A stretch of DNA of 28,669 nucleotides from a virus: IMG/VR virus record IMGVR_UViG_3300017708_000331, positions 1-28,669 of that record, one strand, 5' to 3'. The position numbers and the translations under genes are program-made. This document shows positions 13,101 to 21,134 of the stretch, piece by piece; positions within the stretch are counted from its first letter, which is position 1, and the number at the start of each line of letters is the position of its first letter. The notes beneath the pieces were generated by a model. That model saw nothing but the letters and a program-made list of their open reading frames with translations. It made no database searches and was not told the origin of the DNA.

Positions 13101-14825
13101 CTATAGTTTGCCTTCGCTACTACCAGGAAGTGGAGTATTCAAACTAGCAGCGGCACTTGCAGCATCGGCGGCAGCAGCACCAGCATCGACAGTCTGGTCA
13201 TTGACGAATGGATCCTGCTGAATCGGTTCGCCAGTGATTGGATCAATCGTGCTGGGATCTGGGATTACGCCGTCATCAATCTCCTTCTTGATCTTCTCAT
13301 CTTGCTCTTCCATTTCACCATCAGTCTGACGGAGAATCTTGGTGCGGATATACTCTTGAGAGTAATACTTACCAATGTAAGGTTCTGCCTGAGCAAGTAG
13401 ATTGAGACGCTCTTGTAGGAGTTCAGTCTCTTTCAACTCAGCAAAGTGGTTGTCATATAGGAAGTCATACTGGATATTATCCTTGATTGCTTCCCAGTCA
13501 TCAGGAGTGATGACATTCTTGAGGATGAGTTGAGTCTTGAGTAGGTCGCTGAATAGAGCAGCGAACCTCTTACGGAGACGGGCAACGAACTTGGAGAACT
13601 TAACTTCGTCTCTTAGAATCTCAGAAGAACGACCCATATTAAATCCTTCGTTGCCACCAGGGGCACGGGATGATGGGACGTTGAGAGAAGCATATAACTT
13701 GTTTCTGAAATACTCAAGATCGCTGATCTCGCCTAGGTTTTGACCACCTGGGAGAGTAGAGATTTCGGTGCCACGACCACCTTCACGGCGAGGCAACCAG
13801 AAGTCCTCTAGCATTGACATGACTTTCTTGTCATTCTTCATCTCACCAGTTGCAGAGTTGTAGGTGAGTTTGTTTCTATAACGCTGCATTACCTGATGTA
13901 GGTATTGCTCTGCCTTTACTTTAGGTAGATTGCCAACGTCAATGTAGAAGATTCTACGCTCTGGTGCTCTTGATAGACGGTAAATAACAATCGCATCCTC
14001 AATCATCTTGAGTTGATTGATTGGTTTGATTGCTTTGTGTAGGTAGGATAGAACCGTCTGATTGTTTCTATCTACTAGTCCCGAATTGCAATAGGCAATG
14101 GAATCCTTTGCAATTTTGATTCCTGACGTTGCGTTTGTTCCTCCATTGTATACACCAGGAGAATTGACATACCCGCTACTAGAAGCGCCAGGATTGTAAA
14201 CATAATACTCATCAATAAGAGGACTAAACTGATCGTTGCGAGCGTTTGGAATTTGATTACCGGTATTATTAACGGTAAGAACACGCTGTGCATTTGGGAA
14301 TTTATTGGATTTCTGATTGATCTTGCGGACAAACTTCATCTTCATTGGATCGATATATCTCAGATCCATAATGCCATCTTGGGGTTTCTCGAAGTCGATA
14401 ACCTTTAGATAGTGAAGACGACCATCCACATACCAGTTGCGGAAGATCTCGTGCGCACGCTTATCAAAGTCAAGTAGTTCTTTGATATATTGAAACTCGT
14501 TTCTAATAATCTTTTTTACTTTGTCACTAGCATTTACATTGCTTAGTTCCACCTGGACCGGTGATTCATATGTATCACTCACAATTGCTTCGTTGACTAC
14601 ATCTTCAATCGCACTATCCACTTCTGGGATGAGTGCCATCTCTCTGTATCTACGAATGAGTTCGTATTCAGTTCTGAATACTCCTTCGATATCAATGAAT
14701 TGTCTTCCAAATCCACCAGACGCATAATATTCTACCCCGTCCGAGTTATTCTCGGGTACGGGACTAATAGAACCTGGGCGCTCTGGCGGTCCATCAGTAA
14801 TTTGGAAACCAAAAAGTCTCGCCAT
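13101..14825 (-). CDS. 20: gp20 portal vertex protein
   Basis: This 574-aa protein forms the dodecameric portal that starts head assembly and passes DNA during packaging. Family blocks are clear: EYELIRRYREMALIPEVDSAIEDVVNEAIV near the N-terminus, the central PERRIFYIDVGNLPKVKAEQYLHQVMQRYRNK, and the wing/crown region with EDFWLPRREGGRGTEISTLPGGQNLGEI. Length is similar to T4 gp20 (524), with a C-terminal Ala-rich tail (AGAAAADAASAAASLN). This is the gene used as the cyanomyovirus diversity marker. GCTAAATA at 14857-14864 is the likely late promoter. Confidence 0.98.
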   Translation of the reverse strand: MARLFGFQITDGPPERPGSISPVPENNSDGVEYYASGGFGRQFIDIEGVFRTEYELIRRYREMALIPEVDSAIEDVVNEAIVSDTYESPVQVELSNVNASDKVKKIIRNEFQYIKELLDFDKRAHEIFRNWYVDGRLHYLKVIDFEKPQDGIMDLRYIDPMKMKFVRKINQKSNKFPNAQRVLTVNNTGNQIPNARNDQFSPLIDEYYVYNPGASSSGYVNSPGVYNGGTNATSGIKIAKDSIAYCNSGLVDRNNQTVLSYLHKAIKPINQLKMIEDAIVIYRLSRAPERRIFYIDVGNLPKVKAEQYLHQVMQRYRNKLTYNSATGEMKNDKKVMSMLEDFWLPRREGGRGTEISTLPGGQNLGEISDLEYFRNKLYASLNVPSSRAPGGNEGFNMGRSSEILRDEVKFSKFVARLRKRFAALFSDLLKTQLILKNVITPDDWEAIKDNIQYDFLYDNHFAELKETELLQERLNLLAQAEPYIGKYYSQEYIRTKILRQTDGEMEEQDEKIKKEIDDGVIPDPSTIDPITGEPIQQDPFVNDQTVDAGAAAADAASAAASLNTPLPGSSEGKL

Positions 14826-14856
14826 AATTAAGAGGTGTGATAATAACCTGTCTTAG

Positions 14857-14864
14857 TATTTAGC
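14857..14864 (-). promoter_or_regulatory. GCTAAATA late-promoter variant before gene 20
   Basis: The minus strand reads GCTAAATA, 32-39 nt before the gene 20 start and downstream of a terminator (14869-14894), so transcription must restart here. Confidence 0.45.
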
Positions 14865-15000
14865 AGACAAAAAAAGAGTCCCCATTTAGGAGACGCTTCT
14901 TGAGTGCTTGACGGCGTGCTCGTGCCTGGCGTAGTGCTTGAGGCTTGAGTTTCCGCTTTTGTTCCTTCTTAGAGTGGTGTTGCCAGTTTGGTTTTTGCAT
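14860..15000 (-). CDS. small basic protein between genes 19 and 20 (46 aa)
   Basis: The ORF starts at ATG 15000 and ends at TAA 14860-14862. The product is very basic (KKEQKRKLKPQALRQARARR, then QALKKRLLNG) and likely a helical nucleic-acid-binding or core protein. It lies between two terminators and has its own extended -10 promoter, so it would be a monocistronic unit. Its last codons (GDSFFVC) pass through a terminator hairpin and T run (14869-14894), and the stop comes after the T run. RNAs ended at that terminator would lack a stop codon. The ribosome site is weak. A 145-nt non-coding RNA is the alternative; the biased basic composition favours a peptide. Confidence 0.5.
   Translation of the reverse strand: MQKPNWQHHSKKEQKRKLKPQALRQARARRQALKKRLLNGDSFFVC
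14869..14894 (-). terminator. terminator overlapping the end of the 46-aa ORF
   Basis: On the minus strand the stem GTCTCC / GGGGAC (one G-T pair) with loop TAAAT is followed by TCTTTTTTT. The stem is short, so it is probably a modest terminator that allows read-through into gene 20. Confidence 0.65.
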
Positions 15001-15021
15001 TGGTCTTTGTCTGATAGAAAA

Positions 15022-15030
15022 AGTATAGCA
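15022..15030 (-). promoter_or_regulatory. extended -10 promoter after the gene 19 terminator
   Basis: The minus strand reads TGCTATACT directly after the T run of the gene 19 terminator. It resembles the TGCTATAAT before gene 55. No -35 match is seen at 17 bp. It would transcribe the 46-aa ORF unit. Confidence 0.4.
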
Positions 15031-15031
15031 T

Positions 15032-15056
15032 AAAAAAAGGGGTCCTGATGGACCCC
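15032..15056 (-). terminator. terminator of the tail tube gene
   Basis: On the minus strand a perfect 7-bp stem GGGGTCC / GGACCCC with loop ATCA is followed by seven T. It lies 24 nt after the gene 19 stop. Confidence 0.92.
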
Positions 15057-15079
15057 CTTGTGACAGATGTATTTTTGGT

Positions 15080-15676
15080 TTAGAAGATATCTTCGCCACC
15101 GGCATTGCTGCCGCTGCCTTTGATTGCTTCCCACCACTGGACCTGCATCTCTACAGTGAACTCCTGAATAGTATCAGTTGTTTCGTAGTTGAGATCGATT
15201 GCCTGGATGTTAGTTGGGAATACATCGTGGAAACGATAGGTACGGAGGGTAGAACCGTCGCGGTCTAGTTGATAGACATAAGCGTCAGACTGATAGTCTG
15301 CGGGATCCTGCGTGCCGGTCGCATCTTCCATCTTGTTCATCGTGTTCATCCACTTCTCGAATGCGGAGCGGATTGCGAAGTCGGTGTCGTTTAGGACGGT
15401 GATGGTCCAAGTATCGAAGGTTCTATCGCCTGCGATTTTTAGAACACGACCACGGAAGGGAACTTCGATGGGGGTGATGTTTGAAGCGGGAAGTGCTGCT
15501 GCCTTTACAAGGAAGCGTGACTTCTGAAGTGTATCTGTATCGGTAGGTGCCGAGAGAGGGAACTGAAGAACGACTTCAAACAGATTGGGGCGTGCGCCGC
15601 CACCAGTCAGTTTTGCTTTGAAGTCACTAATCGTCCTCAATACGGGAGATTCTACCTGTTTTCTGGTACTTGCCAT
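15080..15676 (-). CDS. 19: gp19 tail tube protein
   Basis: This 198-aa protein stacks as hexamers to form the inner tail tube. Conserved blocks are ARPNLFEVVLQFP near residue 28, RFLVKAAALPASN, VPFRGRVLKIAGDRTFDTWTITVLND and the C-terminal EFTVEMQVQWWEA. The T4 protein is 163 aa; cyanophage versions are longer, as here. It follows gene 18 by 37 nt and ends at a strong terminator, fitting a shared 18-19 late message. The 199-aa gene at 7483-8082 appears to be a relative. Confidence 0.96.
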   Translation of the reverse strand: MASTRKQVESPVLRTISDFKAKLTGGGARPNLFEVVLQFPLSAPTDTDTLQKSRFLVKAAALPASNITPIEVPFRGRVLKIAGDRTFDTWTITVLNDTDFAIRSAFEKWMNTMNKMEDATGTQDPADYQSDAYVYQLDRDGSTLRTYRFHDVFPTNIQAIDLNYETTDTIQEFTVEMQVQWWEAIKGSGSNAGGEDIF

Positions 15677-15713
15677 TGGATTTAAAACTCCGGTTTATAA
15701 GGTAGAGAAGTGA

Positions 15714-17900
15714 TTATACAGTGCCCACAATCTCTTCAAAGGAGACGCCGCTACGAGTAGCAACGAAGGTTAGACCGATGAAGTTGATGGAGCGCGTTGG
15801 CTTGAGGAAGATGTCAGCAACGAATTCATTCCTGTCTACGACGGCAGGAGTGTTGTTTGTTTCGTCACAAACAACGATGAAGTCGGTGATGCCTCTCTTG
15901 GACTGCACATCGCGGAGGAAAGGTTCTACGATGTTCACGAAGTTGGTACGGGTGACCTCATCGTTGAACTCGAAGAGTTGATCCTTAGCAGCGGCAGAAA
16001 TCGCTTCTTCAACATAGATGAATAGGCGACGGACGTTGATTCTGTCGAAAGCGGAAGCAGCGGATAGACCGGTCTTATCGCCATATAGAATCATTCCACC
16101 GATATCACCAGCAAAGATTACTGGGTTGATACGAGCACTGTAGAGGCGGTCTCTCTGTGCTTGGGTGGGGTTGTATGCTAGACGGGATCCATTGAGGATA
16201 GCGCCTCTTGTAGTGCCCGCTGGTGAGAACCAGGGGAATGCAACCTGATCGGTACGGCAGCAGCAACCTGCGATGTCACCGTTGAGGGGGACATAGCGGA
16301 ACTTATCAGCGAAACGGTCATACATGTACTTGTATCCCGTATCGAAGATCGCGTAGGAGGAAGATGCTACGGTTGAGTAGTAGTTGATGATGTTGTCGGT
16401 GACTAGATTAGAAGAAATAGTTACCTGAGCACCAGCACCACTATCAGTGATCTGTGATCCTCTATAAGGTGAGATGAATGCTAGAGCATCCTTTCTCAAC
16501 TCAGCAATAGCAATGAGTTTGTTTGCTAGTGACTGTGTCTCTGCTTCGCCATAAGCGGCAGATCCCATTAGTAGGAAGTCTACGTTTGTATCGTCGTTAG
16601 ATTCAAAGTTATCGTATCCTGCAGCGATATCTCCTACATCTACTCTGAGTGCTCCGTCTGCCTCAATGTCCTTAAGACCATCGTAGTTGGTGCCTTCTTC
16701 CATTACTAGTTGAAGGTTTCCACAGGAGTAGAAGTTGACGTTGCGGGTCTGTTGATCCCACTCACCACCAGTCTCTGGGGTATATCCATTACCACCTTCC
16801 TCGAAGGAAGTAGTAACAACACCTACGGGTTGTGAACCACCGAAAGCATAACTGGAGGTATTAGCAAGATGCTTTCTCCAGTAGGAGGGAGTACCTACAG
16901 AGAACTCAGCATCGCGTGCTTTTGAAATACCAAGATTCTTCTCAAGAATAGTACCAGCGTTGCCGGTTACATCACCAGTGTCATCAAAGACAACAATGTG
17001 GAATTCGTCGAAACGGGAGTTACGACTACGAGCATACTCAGTGGTTGTTGGACGGTTTGCTAGGGAGTTCCAGTTAACTGTAACGCGTCCACCTTGTAGA
17101 TCGATGGTCTGACTATCAAACCAGTCAGTTGGATTTAGCGTGGTTAGTGGTGCGGTAGTCACTAGACCAACAGCGGTCCAGAGTGAGAAGTCACCAGCAA
17201 CGAATGACCAAGTGCCACCCTGCTGATAATCTACATTCTGCTCAATACCGTTGGTTGGAGTGAAGGATAGAACCTTAACTTCAACTTGGTCAGTTAGAGT
17301 ATTGATACCAGTTACGATACCTTTTAGGTCACCCTCAACTAGGGCGGTTACACCAGCGCCAGCAGCAACTTTGCTGATGTTTTGGATAACACCTTGACCC
17401 AACTCAAAGGATGGTGTGGTGCTGAGTCCGATGCCAACTCCAGATAGGATTTGGTCTGCTTTGCCGTCTAGGAATGCTACCTTAATACCGTTTGCCCAAG
17501 AACCGCAGTTTCTTGCCGCAACAGTAACGCCAGGGATAATATTCTCATCATATCCGAGGTTGTTGTAGTCCTCTAAACTTTTAATTTTAATGGTCGATGC
17601 TGTCCCCACAAACGCATTTCGCAAGTTATCGTTGTCGGAACGGACAACCTGCATAATACCACCATAAGCAAGGTATGATGCGATGGAGAGCCATCCTTCA
17701 TACTGCCTGTCAGTGGAACTTGGTTGACCGAACACCTCTAAGAGTTCGTTCTCACTTGCGATTAGTGTGGGCTCATCAACGGGGCCTCTTGCGAAAGAGG
17801 CGACAATTGCACCGGTTTTGTCGGAAGAGGTTTGGACTTGACCTAGGGTCAAATCAACTTCTCTTACGAGTACTCCGGGCGATGCTAAATTTACAGGCAT
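15714..17900 (-). CDS. 18: gp18 contractile tail sheath protein
   Basis: This is the 728-aa sheath monomer. The N-terminus PVNLASPGVLVREVDLTLGQVQTSSDKTGAIVASFARGPVDEPTLI is typical of T4-like sheath proteins. The C-terminal part (RRLFIYVEEAISAAAKDQLFEFNDEVTRTNFVNIVEPFLRDVQSKRGI) is the conserved sheath core that forms the contractile mesh. T4 gp18 is 659 aa; extra length in the variable outer domain (about 150-400) is normal. An exact late promoter TATAAATA lies 41-48 nt upstream. Confidence 0.98.
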   Translation of the reverse strand: MPVNLASPGVLVREVDLTLGQVQTSSDKTGAIVASFARGPVDEPTLIASENELLEVFGQPSSTDRQYEGWLSIASYLAYGGIMQVVRSDNDNLRNAFVGTASTIKIKSLEDYNNLGYDENIIPGVTVAARNCGSWANGIKVAFLDGKADQILSGVGIGLSTTPSFELGQGVIQNISKVAAGAGVTALVEGDLKGIVTGINTLTDQVEVKVLSFTPTNGIEQNVDYQQGGTWSFVAGDFSLWTAVGLVTTAPLTTLNPTDWFDSQTIDLQGGRVTVNWNSLANRPTTTEYARSRNSRFDEFHIVVFDDTGDVTGNAGTILEKNLGISKARDAEFSVGTPSYWRKHLANTSSYAFGGSQPVGVVTTSFEEGGNGYTPETGGEWDQQTRNVNFYSCGNLQLVMEEGTNYDGLKDIEADGALRVDVGDIAAGYDNFESNDDTNVDFLLMGSAAYGEAETQSLANKLIAIAELRKDALAFISPYRGSQITDSGAGAQVTISSNLVTDNIINYYSTVASSSYAIFDTGYKYMYDRFADKFRYVPLNGDIAGCCCRTDQVAFPWFSPAGTTRGAILNGSRLAYNPTQAQRDRLYSARINPVIFAGDIGGMILYGDKTGLSAASAFDRINVRRLFIYVEEAISAAAKDQLFEFNDEVTRTNFVNIVEPFLRDVQSKRGITDFIVVCDETNNTPAVVDRNEFVADIFLKPTRSINFIGLTFVATRSGVSFEEIVGTV

Positions 17901-17940
17901 CTTTGAGTCTCCCTTTTGAAAGTCCGAAATAATCTAAAAA

Positions 17941-17948
17941 TATTTATA
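17941..17948 (-). promoter_or_regulatory. T4-type late promoter before gene 18
   Basis: An exact TATAAATA is present on the minus strand, 41-48 nt before the gene 18 start and in the gap after gene 17. Confidence 0.75.
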
Positions 17949-17971
17949 GAAATTTACTTTTCAGAAGCACC

Positions 17972-19624
17972 TTACATATATTCCCACATATGACTATTAT
18001 CGCCATACTCATCTGTATACCAGCGATCTCCGGTATTGTCTACAAAAGACTCGTTATCAGTTCCGTCGCTAATGAAACCAAAAGGTGCCATATCCTGTTC
18101 GATCTGATTTTCCTTCTCGTTATAGATCTCTTTTCTTACATCATTATCAGTCATCTCTCGGAAGTAATCCTGAGCAACTACCCAAGCAAAGATGACGAGA
18201 CACATCGCTAGGTCATCATTACAACCATCTTCAGCGGCAAATGTGTTGTTCCTGGAGATAAAGGTCGTCAACTCCTGGACAATATCGTAGTCGGTGAAGG
18301 TGAGTTTCTTCTCCTCGACCAATGCCTTGAGGTTAGAGCAACCGAGTTTCTTGGTCGCTGTACTCATCTTGACGCCCAACTGAGTCTTGGTTCCAGAGAA
18401 ACCTGAACCTAGTTGCTGCCCTGCACGCCCCCTCATAGCGCACATCAGGACATTGGGATACTCTAGATCATAGTTAAGGATAGAGGCAACCTGATCGCCA
18501 ATATCGTTGACTTCGATCAGAGTCCACGCCCTGTTATACATCTTACATACTCTTTGGATTATACTTGGGAATACAATCGGTTTGATTTCATTGTCTCTAT
18601 ACTTCGCTACTACAGTATAAGGAAACTTAGTAACGTCAAAAACGACAAAAGCAGAATAGTCTTTCCCAACGCCCCTAGCAACGTCCACAGTAATAACATA
18701 GTTGTGGTCCTCTTTAGGTTCTACAAAAATATCTAGGTGGTCATTTGACTTAATAGGACGGTCATAGTCCATCGCCCTCAGAGCAGAGGGGGAGATCAGT
18801 GTATCAACCGAACCGATGAACTCACACTCAAACTCAACCTTGAACTGGTCGTAGGAGGTGTTAGCAATCGTCTGTGCCTTCCAGGCAGCGTCTCTGCCCG
18901 GCACCTGGGACCAGTGGACCTCGATGGGGTTATACTCGTTCTTACTCCTCTCAGCGTCGTGCCACATGCGGTAGAAGTGGTTCATACCATGTGGCGTGGA
19001 TACGATAATAACTTTGGTAGATTTACCAGAAGAGATCGTAGGATATACCGAAGCGAAGAACTGGTCGGCAATATTGTTTTGAACGAACGCAAATTCGTCC
19101 AAGAAAATGATGTTGAACGACATACCTCGAACAGCAGATGCTGAGGTAGACGCTGCTAGAATCTTAGAACCATTCTCCAGTTCAACAGAACCTTTGTTCC
19201 AAGAGATGATGCCGTGCTGCATCCAAGACGGCAAGTTCTCATAAGCAATCTGTAGACGACCGAGAATCTCCCTAGCAGTTGCTGCCTTGTTTGCTAGAAT
19301 ACCGATATTGACATTATCATTAAAGATAAGGTAGTGGAGTAGGAATGCCACACAGGTGGTAGACTTACCTGTCTGACGAGGCATCTTACAGATAGTAAAT
19401 CTCTTCTCGTGGAAACTTCTGACGAGGTCTTCCTGGAAGTCATACATTGTAAAAGGCACAAGACCCTTATCCAGAGACACAATCTTGATGTGTGCTCTGG
19501 CAAAGTAGATTGGGTCTTCCTTACACTTAATATATTCCTTGACTTGGTCTAGAGTAAAATTAACTGGGACGTTTGCCTTCTTAAGGTTGGGGTTACCCAG
19601 ATATTTGGTATCAATTTGTGGCAT
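17972..19624 (-). CDS. 17: gp17 terminase large subunit
   Basis: This is the packaging motor ATPase and headful nuclease. The Walker A-type motif PRQTGKST is at 82-89, Walker B IIFLDEFAF at 172-180 (D176, E177), and the coupling motif IIVSTPHGMNHF at 206-217. The RNase H-like nuclease domain has D314 (ITVDVARG), E371 (LIEVNDIG) and D470/D471 (CNDDLAM). At 550 aa it is slightly shorter than T4 gp17 (610). It follows the 404-aa protein by 19 nt rather than gene 16, which is 3.3 kb away. All catalytic residues are intact. Confidence 0.98.
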   Translation of the reverse strand: MPQIDTKYLGNPNLKKANVPVNFTLDQVKEYIKCKEDPIYFARAHIKIVSLDKGLVPFTMYDFQEDLVRSFHEKRFTICKMPRQTGKSTTCVAFLLHYLIFNDNVNIGILANKAATAREILGRLQIAYENLPSWMQHGIISWNKGSVELENGSKILAASTSASAVRGMSFNIIFLDEFAFVQNNIADQFFASVYPTISSGKSTKVIIVSTPHGMNHFYRMWHDAERSKNEYNPIEVHWSQVPGRDAAWKAQTIANTSYDQFKVEFECEFIGSVDTLISPSALRAMDYDRPIKSNDHLDIFVEPKEDHNYVITVDVARGVGKDYSAFVVFDVTKFPYTVVAKYRDNEIKPIVFPSIIQRVCKMYNRAWTLIEVNDIGDQVASILNYDLEYPNVLMCAMRGRAGQQLGSGFSGTKTQLGVKMSTATKKLGCSNLKALVEEKKLTFTDYDIVQELTTFISRNNTFAAEDGCNDDLAMCLVIFAWVVAQDYFREMTDNDVRKEIYNEKENQIEQDMAPFGFISDGTDNESFVDNTGDRWYTDEYGDNSHMWEYM

Positions 19625-19643
19625 AATAAAGTTAGAGTATTGA

Positions 19644-20858
19644 TTAAGATGTTACGCTAACATCCTGAGGAATAGTAGAACTACTACTAAACATATTTCC
19701 TAGGGCGTCAAAGATTTCAGTTCTTCCTCTAATATCATAACCGATGTCAGAAGTCCTAATAATATACTGAAGACCATCTGGAGCACCGAACTCGAAGAAT
19801 CCTGACTCACCAGTCACTCTTCTGACCCATTCATATCTATAAGTGAATGGGGGAACACCACCACTGAATACTGCTGGAGTTTGTGTCAGGATTGTGCCTG
19901 ACTGACCAACTCCATCGAGAGTTCCCTTTGATACCAATGCTAGTGGTTGTGATGTAATGGCGATGAAGCTAGTTGTTGTATTGACTCTTGGATATCCATA
20001 AGAGTCTACAAACCTAGTTGTGCCTTGAATGTCGTATCCAAGGTCATCCAGTACAACCTCATATTCATAACCCATAACAGGTTTTCCATTTCTGACAATC
20101 TTTTTGAAGTTATCGCCAGACCCAGTAAGACGCCTTCTCCACTCAAGGAATATTTCATATGGGGGTATACCACCAACAATAGTACCTTCAGTCTTAGTTA
20201 GAATCTCTCCAACAGAACCAATTCCCGATAAAATGCCTCTAACACCCGGTGACATTTTTGATGTAACAGCAGCACTCACATTACTATTTGCTGTGAGGTA
20301 ACCCGGTGCTATTACAGCATCTTGTACTCTAGTTGAGATACGGAGTCTAGATCCCACCAAACTAGCATCAATCTCTCTAGTGGCGGTATCAACTGCTTGC
20401 CAACCACTAACACCTACCCAAGCACCACCTGGAGTTGCCTGTGATTGTAACTGACCTTCAACAGTAATAGGTGGAGTGCCACCCTCATAACCGGCAACTT
20501 GACCAGCACCAAATCTCTCTTCAACAAAACCTTCAGGCGCTGTTATATTGCCGATACCGATAAGAGCGAGGGCAGGCAAACTACCACCACCATATGGCAC
20601 ATTATTCTCATCATGCCTAACATATGGTTCGGCAACAATAATGTTATTATCTACATCTCTTTTGACATACTGCTCAGTATCGATGGGATCATTATCCACA
20701 TCGTGCTTCACATAATCCCCATCAAAATCTTTGTAGGTGAAATTAGTCCACCCAATAGCGTCCATACTTTCACTTCTGAAAGCGGGTTGAGGTGAGGCAA
20801 CTACGTTATCATCATCGTGTCTAACGTAGTTATTATTTGTATGAGTTAGTATCGACAT
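19644..20858 (-). CDS. repeat-rich protein with N-terminal YVRHD repeats and tandem Ig-like domains
   Basis: The 404-aa protein is unrecognised but highly structured. Residues 11-88 hold four copies of YV(R/K)(H/R)D.(D/N)N at 11, 49, 64 and 79, the last three exactly 15 residues apart. From about 93 there are three related modules. The clearest two have GIGSVGEILTKTEGTIVGGIPPYE (212-235) and GVGQSGTILTQTPAVFSGGVPPFT (316-339), each followed by EWRRRLTG or EWVRRVTG and later by GYDI(Q/R)G. A weaker copy has GIGNI...GGTPPI (101-131). This suggests tandem Ig-like beta domains of a surface, fibre or adhesin-type virion protein. GATAAATA lies 25-32 nt upstream, fitting late expression. No transmembrane segment or signal is seen. 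Confidence 0.7.
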   Translation of the reverse strand: MSILTHTNNNYVRHDDDNVVASPQPAFRSESMDAIGWTNFTYKDFDGDYVKHDVDNDPIDTEQYVKRDVDNNIIVAEPYVRHDENNVPYGGGSLPALALIGIGNITAPEGFVEERFGAGQVAGYEGGTPPITVEGQLQSQATPGGAWVGVSGWQAVDTATREIDASLVGSRLRISTRVQDAVIAPGYLTANSNVSAAVTSKMSPGVRGILSGIGSVGEILTKTEGTIVGGIPPYEIFLEWRRRLTGSGDNFKKIVRNGKPVMGYEYEVVLDDLGYDIQGTTRFVDSYGYPRVNTTTSFIAITSQPLALVSKGTLDGVGQSGTILTQTPAVFSGGVPPFTYRYEWVRRVTGESGFFEFGAPDGLQYIIRTSDIGYDIRGRTEIFDALGNMFSSSSTIPQDVSVTS

Positions 20859-20882
20859 TTAACTAGGATCTGCCGTCAATAC

Positions 20883-20890
20883 TATTTATC
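20883..20890 (-). promoter_or_regulatory. late promoter variant GATAAATA before the 404-aa gene
   Basis: The minus strand reads GATAAATA, 25-32 nt before the start at 20858. The same octamer occurs at 22921 and 27340, also before genes. Confidence 0.45.
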
Positions 20891-20972
20891 TCTCGTCAAT
20901 AAAACCTATCTTTAGGATATTAACAACAACAGCGGTTACAATAAAGACTTCAAAAATACCAGGGACTGACAT
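20886..20972 (-). CDS. possible 28-aa membrane micropeptide
   Basis: The ORF starts at ATG 20972 and stops with TAA at 20886-20888. The product, beginning MSVPGIFEVFIVTAVVVNIL and ending KIGFIDER, would be one transmembrane helix with a charged tail. The upstream sequence lacks a good ribosome site (CTGGACC only). It follows the 37-aa micropeptide gene by 48 nt. It is not a photosystem or cytochrome b6f small subunit that I recognise. Coding is uncertain. Confidence 0.3.
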   Translation of the reverse strand: MSVPGIFEVFIVTAVVVNILKIGFIDER

Positions 20973-21020
20973 TGGTCCAGTGCAAATATATACATCTATT
21001 TACACATCTTAATATTTCCT

Positions 21021-21134
21021 TTATTTTTTAGGTGTGTGAATAATCATAATTCCAATGACAGGGACTACTATGAGTAGATAACATAGTAGTCCCAGAAACC
21101 ATTGGTGGGAAAGTGCAGTGCTTAGCAGTTCCAT
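21021..21134 (-). CDS. small membrane protein (37 aa) coupled to the mosaic-protein gene
   Basis: The ORF starts at ATG 21134, inside the last codons of the 247-aa gene (13-nt overlap), and stops at TAA 21021-21023. The product begins MELLSTALSHQWFLGLLCYL, continues LIVVPVIGIMIIHTPKK and would be one transmembrane helix with a basic end, positive side probably inside. The overlap implies translational coupling. A perfect 12-bp inverted repeat (21061-21072 and 21082-21093) lies inside the coding region. Length and shape resemble small photosystem subunits such as PsbM, but residue order does not match, so I do not name it. Confidence 0.5.
   Translation of the reverse strand: MELLSTALSHQWFLGLLCYLLIVVPVIGIMIIHTPKK
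21061..21093. repeat. perfect 12-bp inverted repeat
   Basis: GGGACTACTATG and CATAGTAGTCCC are separated by 9 nt. The RNA would form a stable hairpin on either strand. No T run follows, so it is not a standard terminator. It lies within the 37-aa ORF. Confidence 0.85.

Noticed and set aside
14886-15137. Minus-strand ORFs of 83 and 81 aa spanning the gene 19 terminator
   Set aside because: Their N-terminal parts run through the end of gene 19 and its terminator hairpin. Only the 46-aa ORF from 15000 is kept.
20886-21134. The two micropeptides as PsbM, PsbN, PetN or other photosynthetic small subunits
   Set aside because: Length and single helix fit, but residue patterns do not match the remembered sequences of these subunits.
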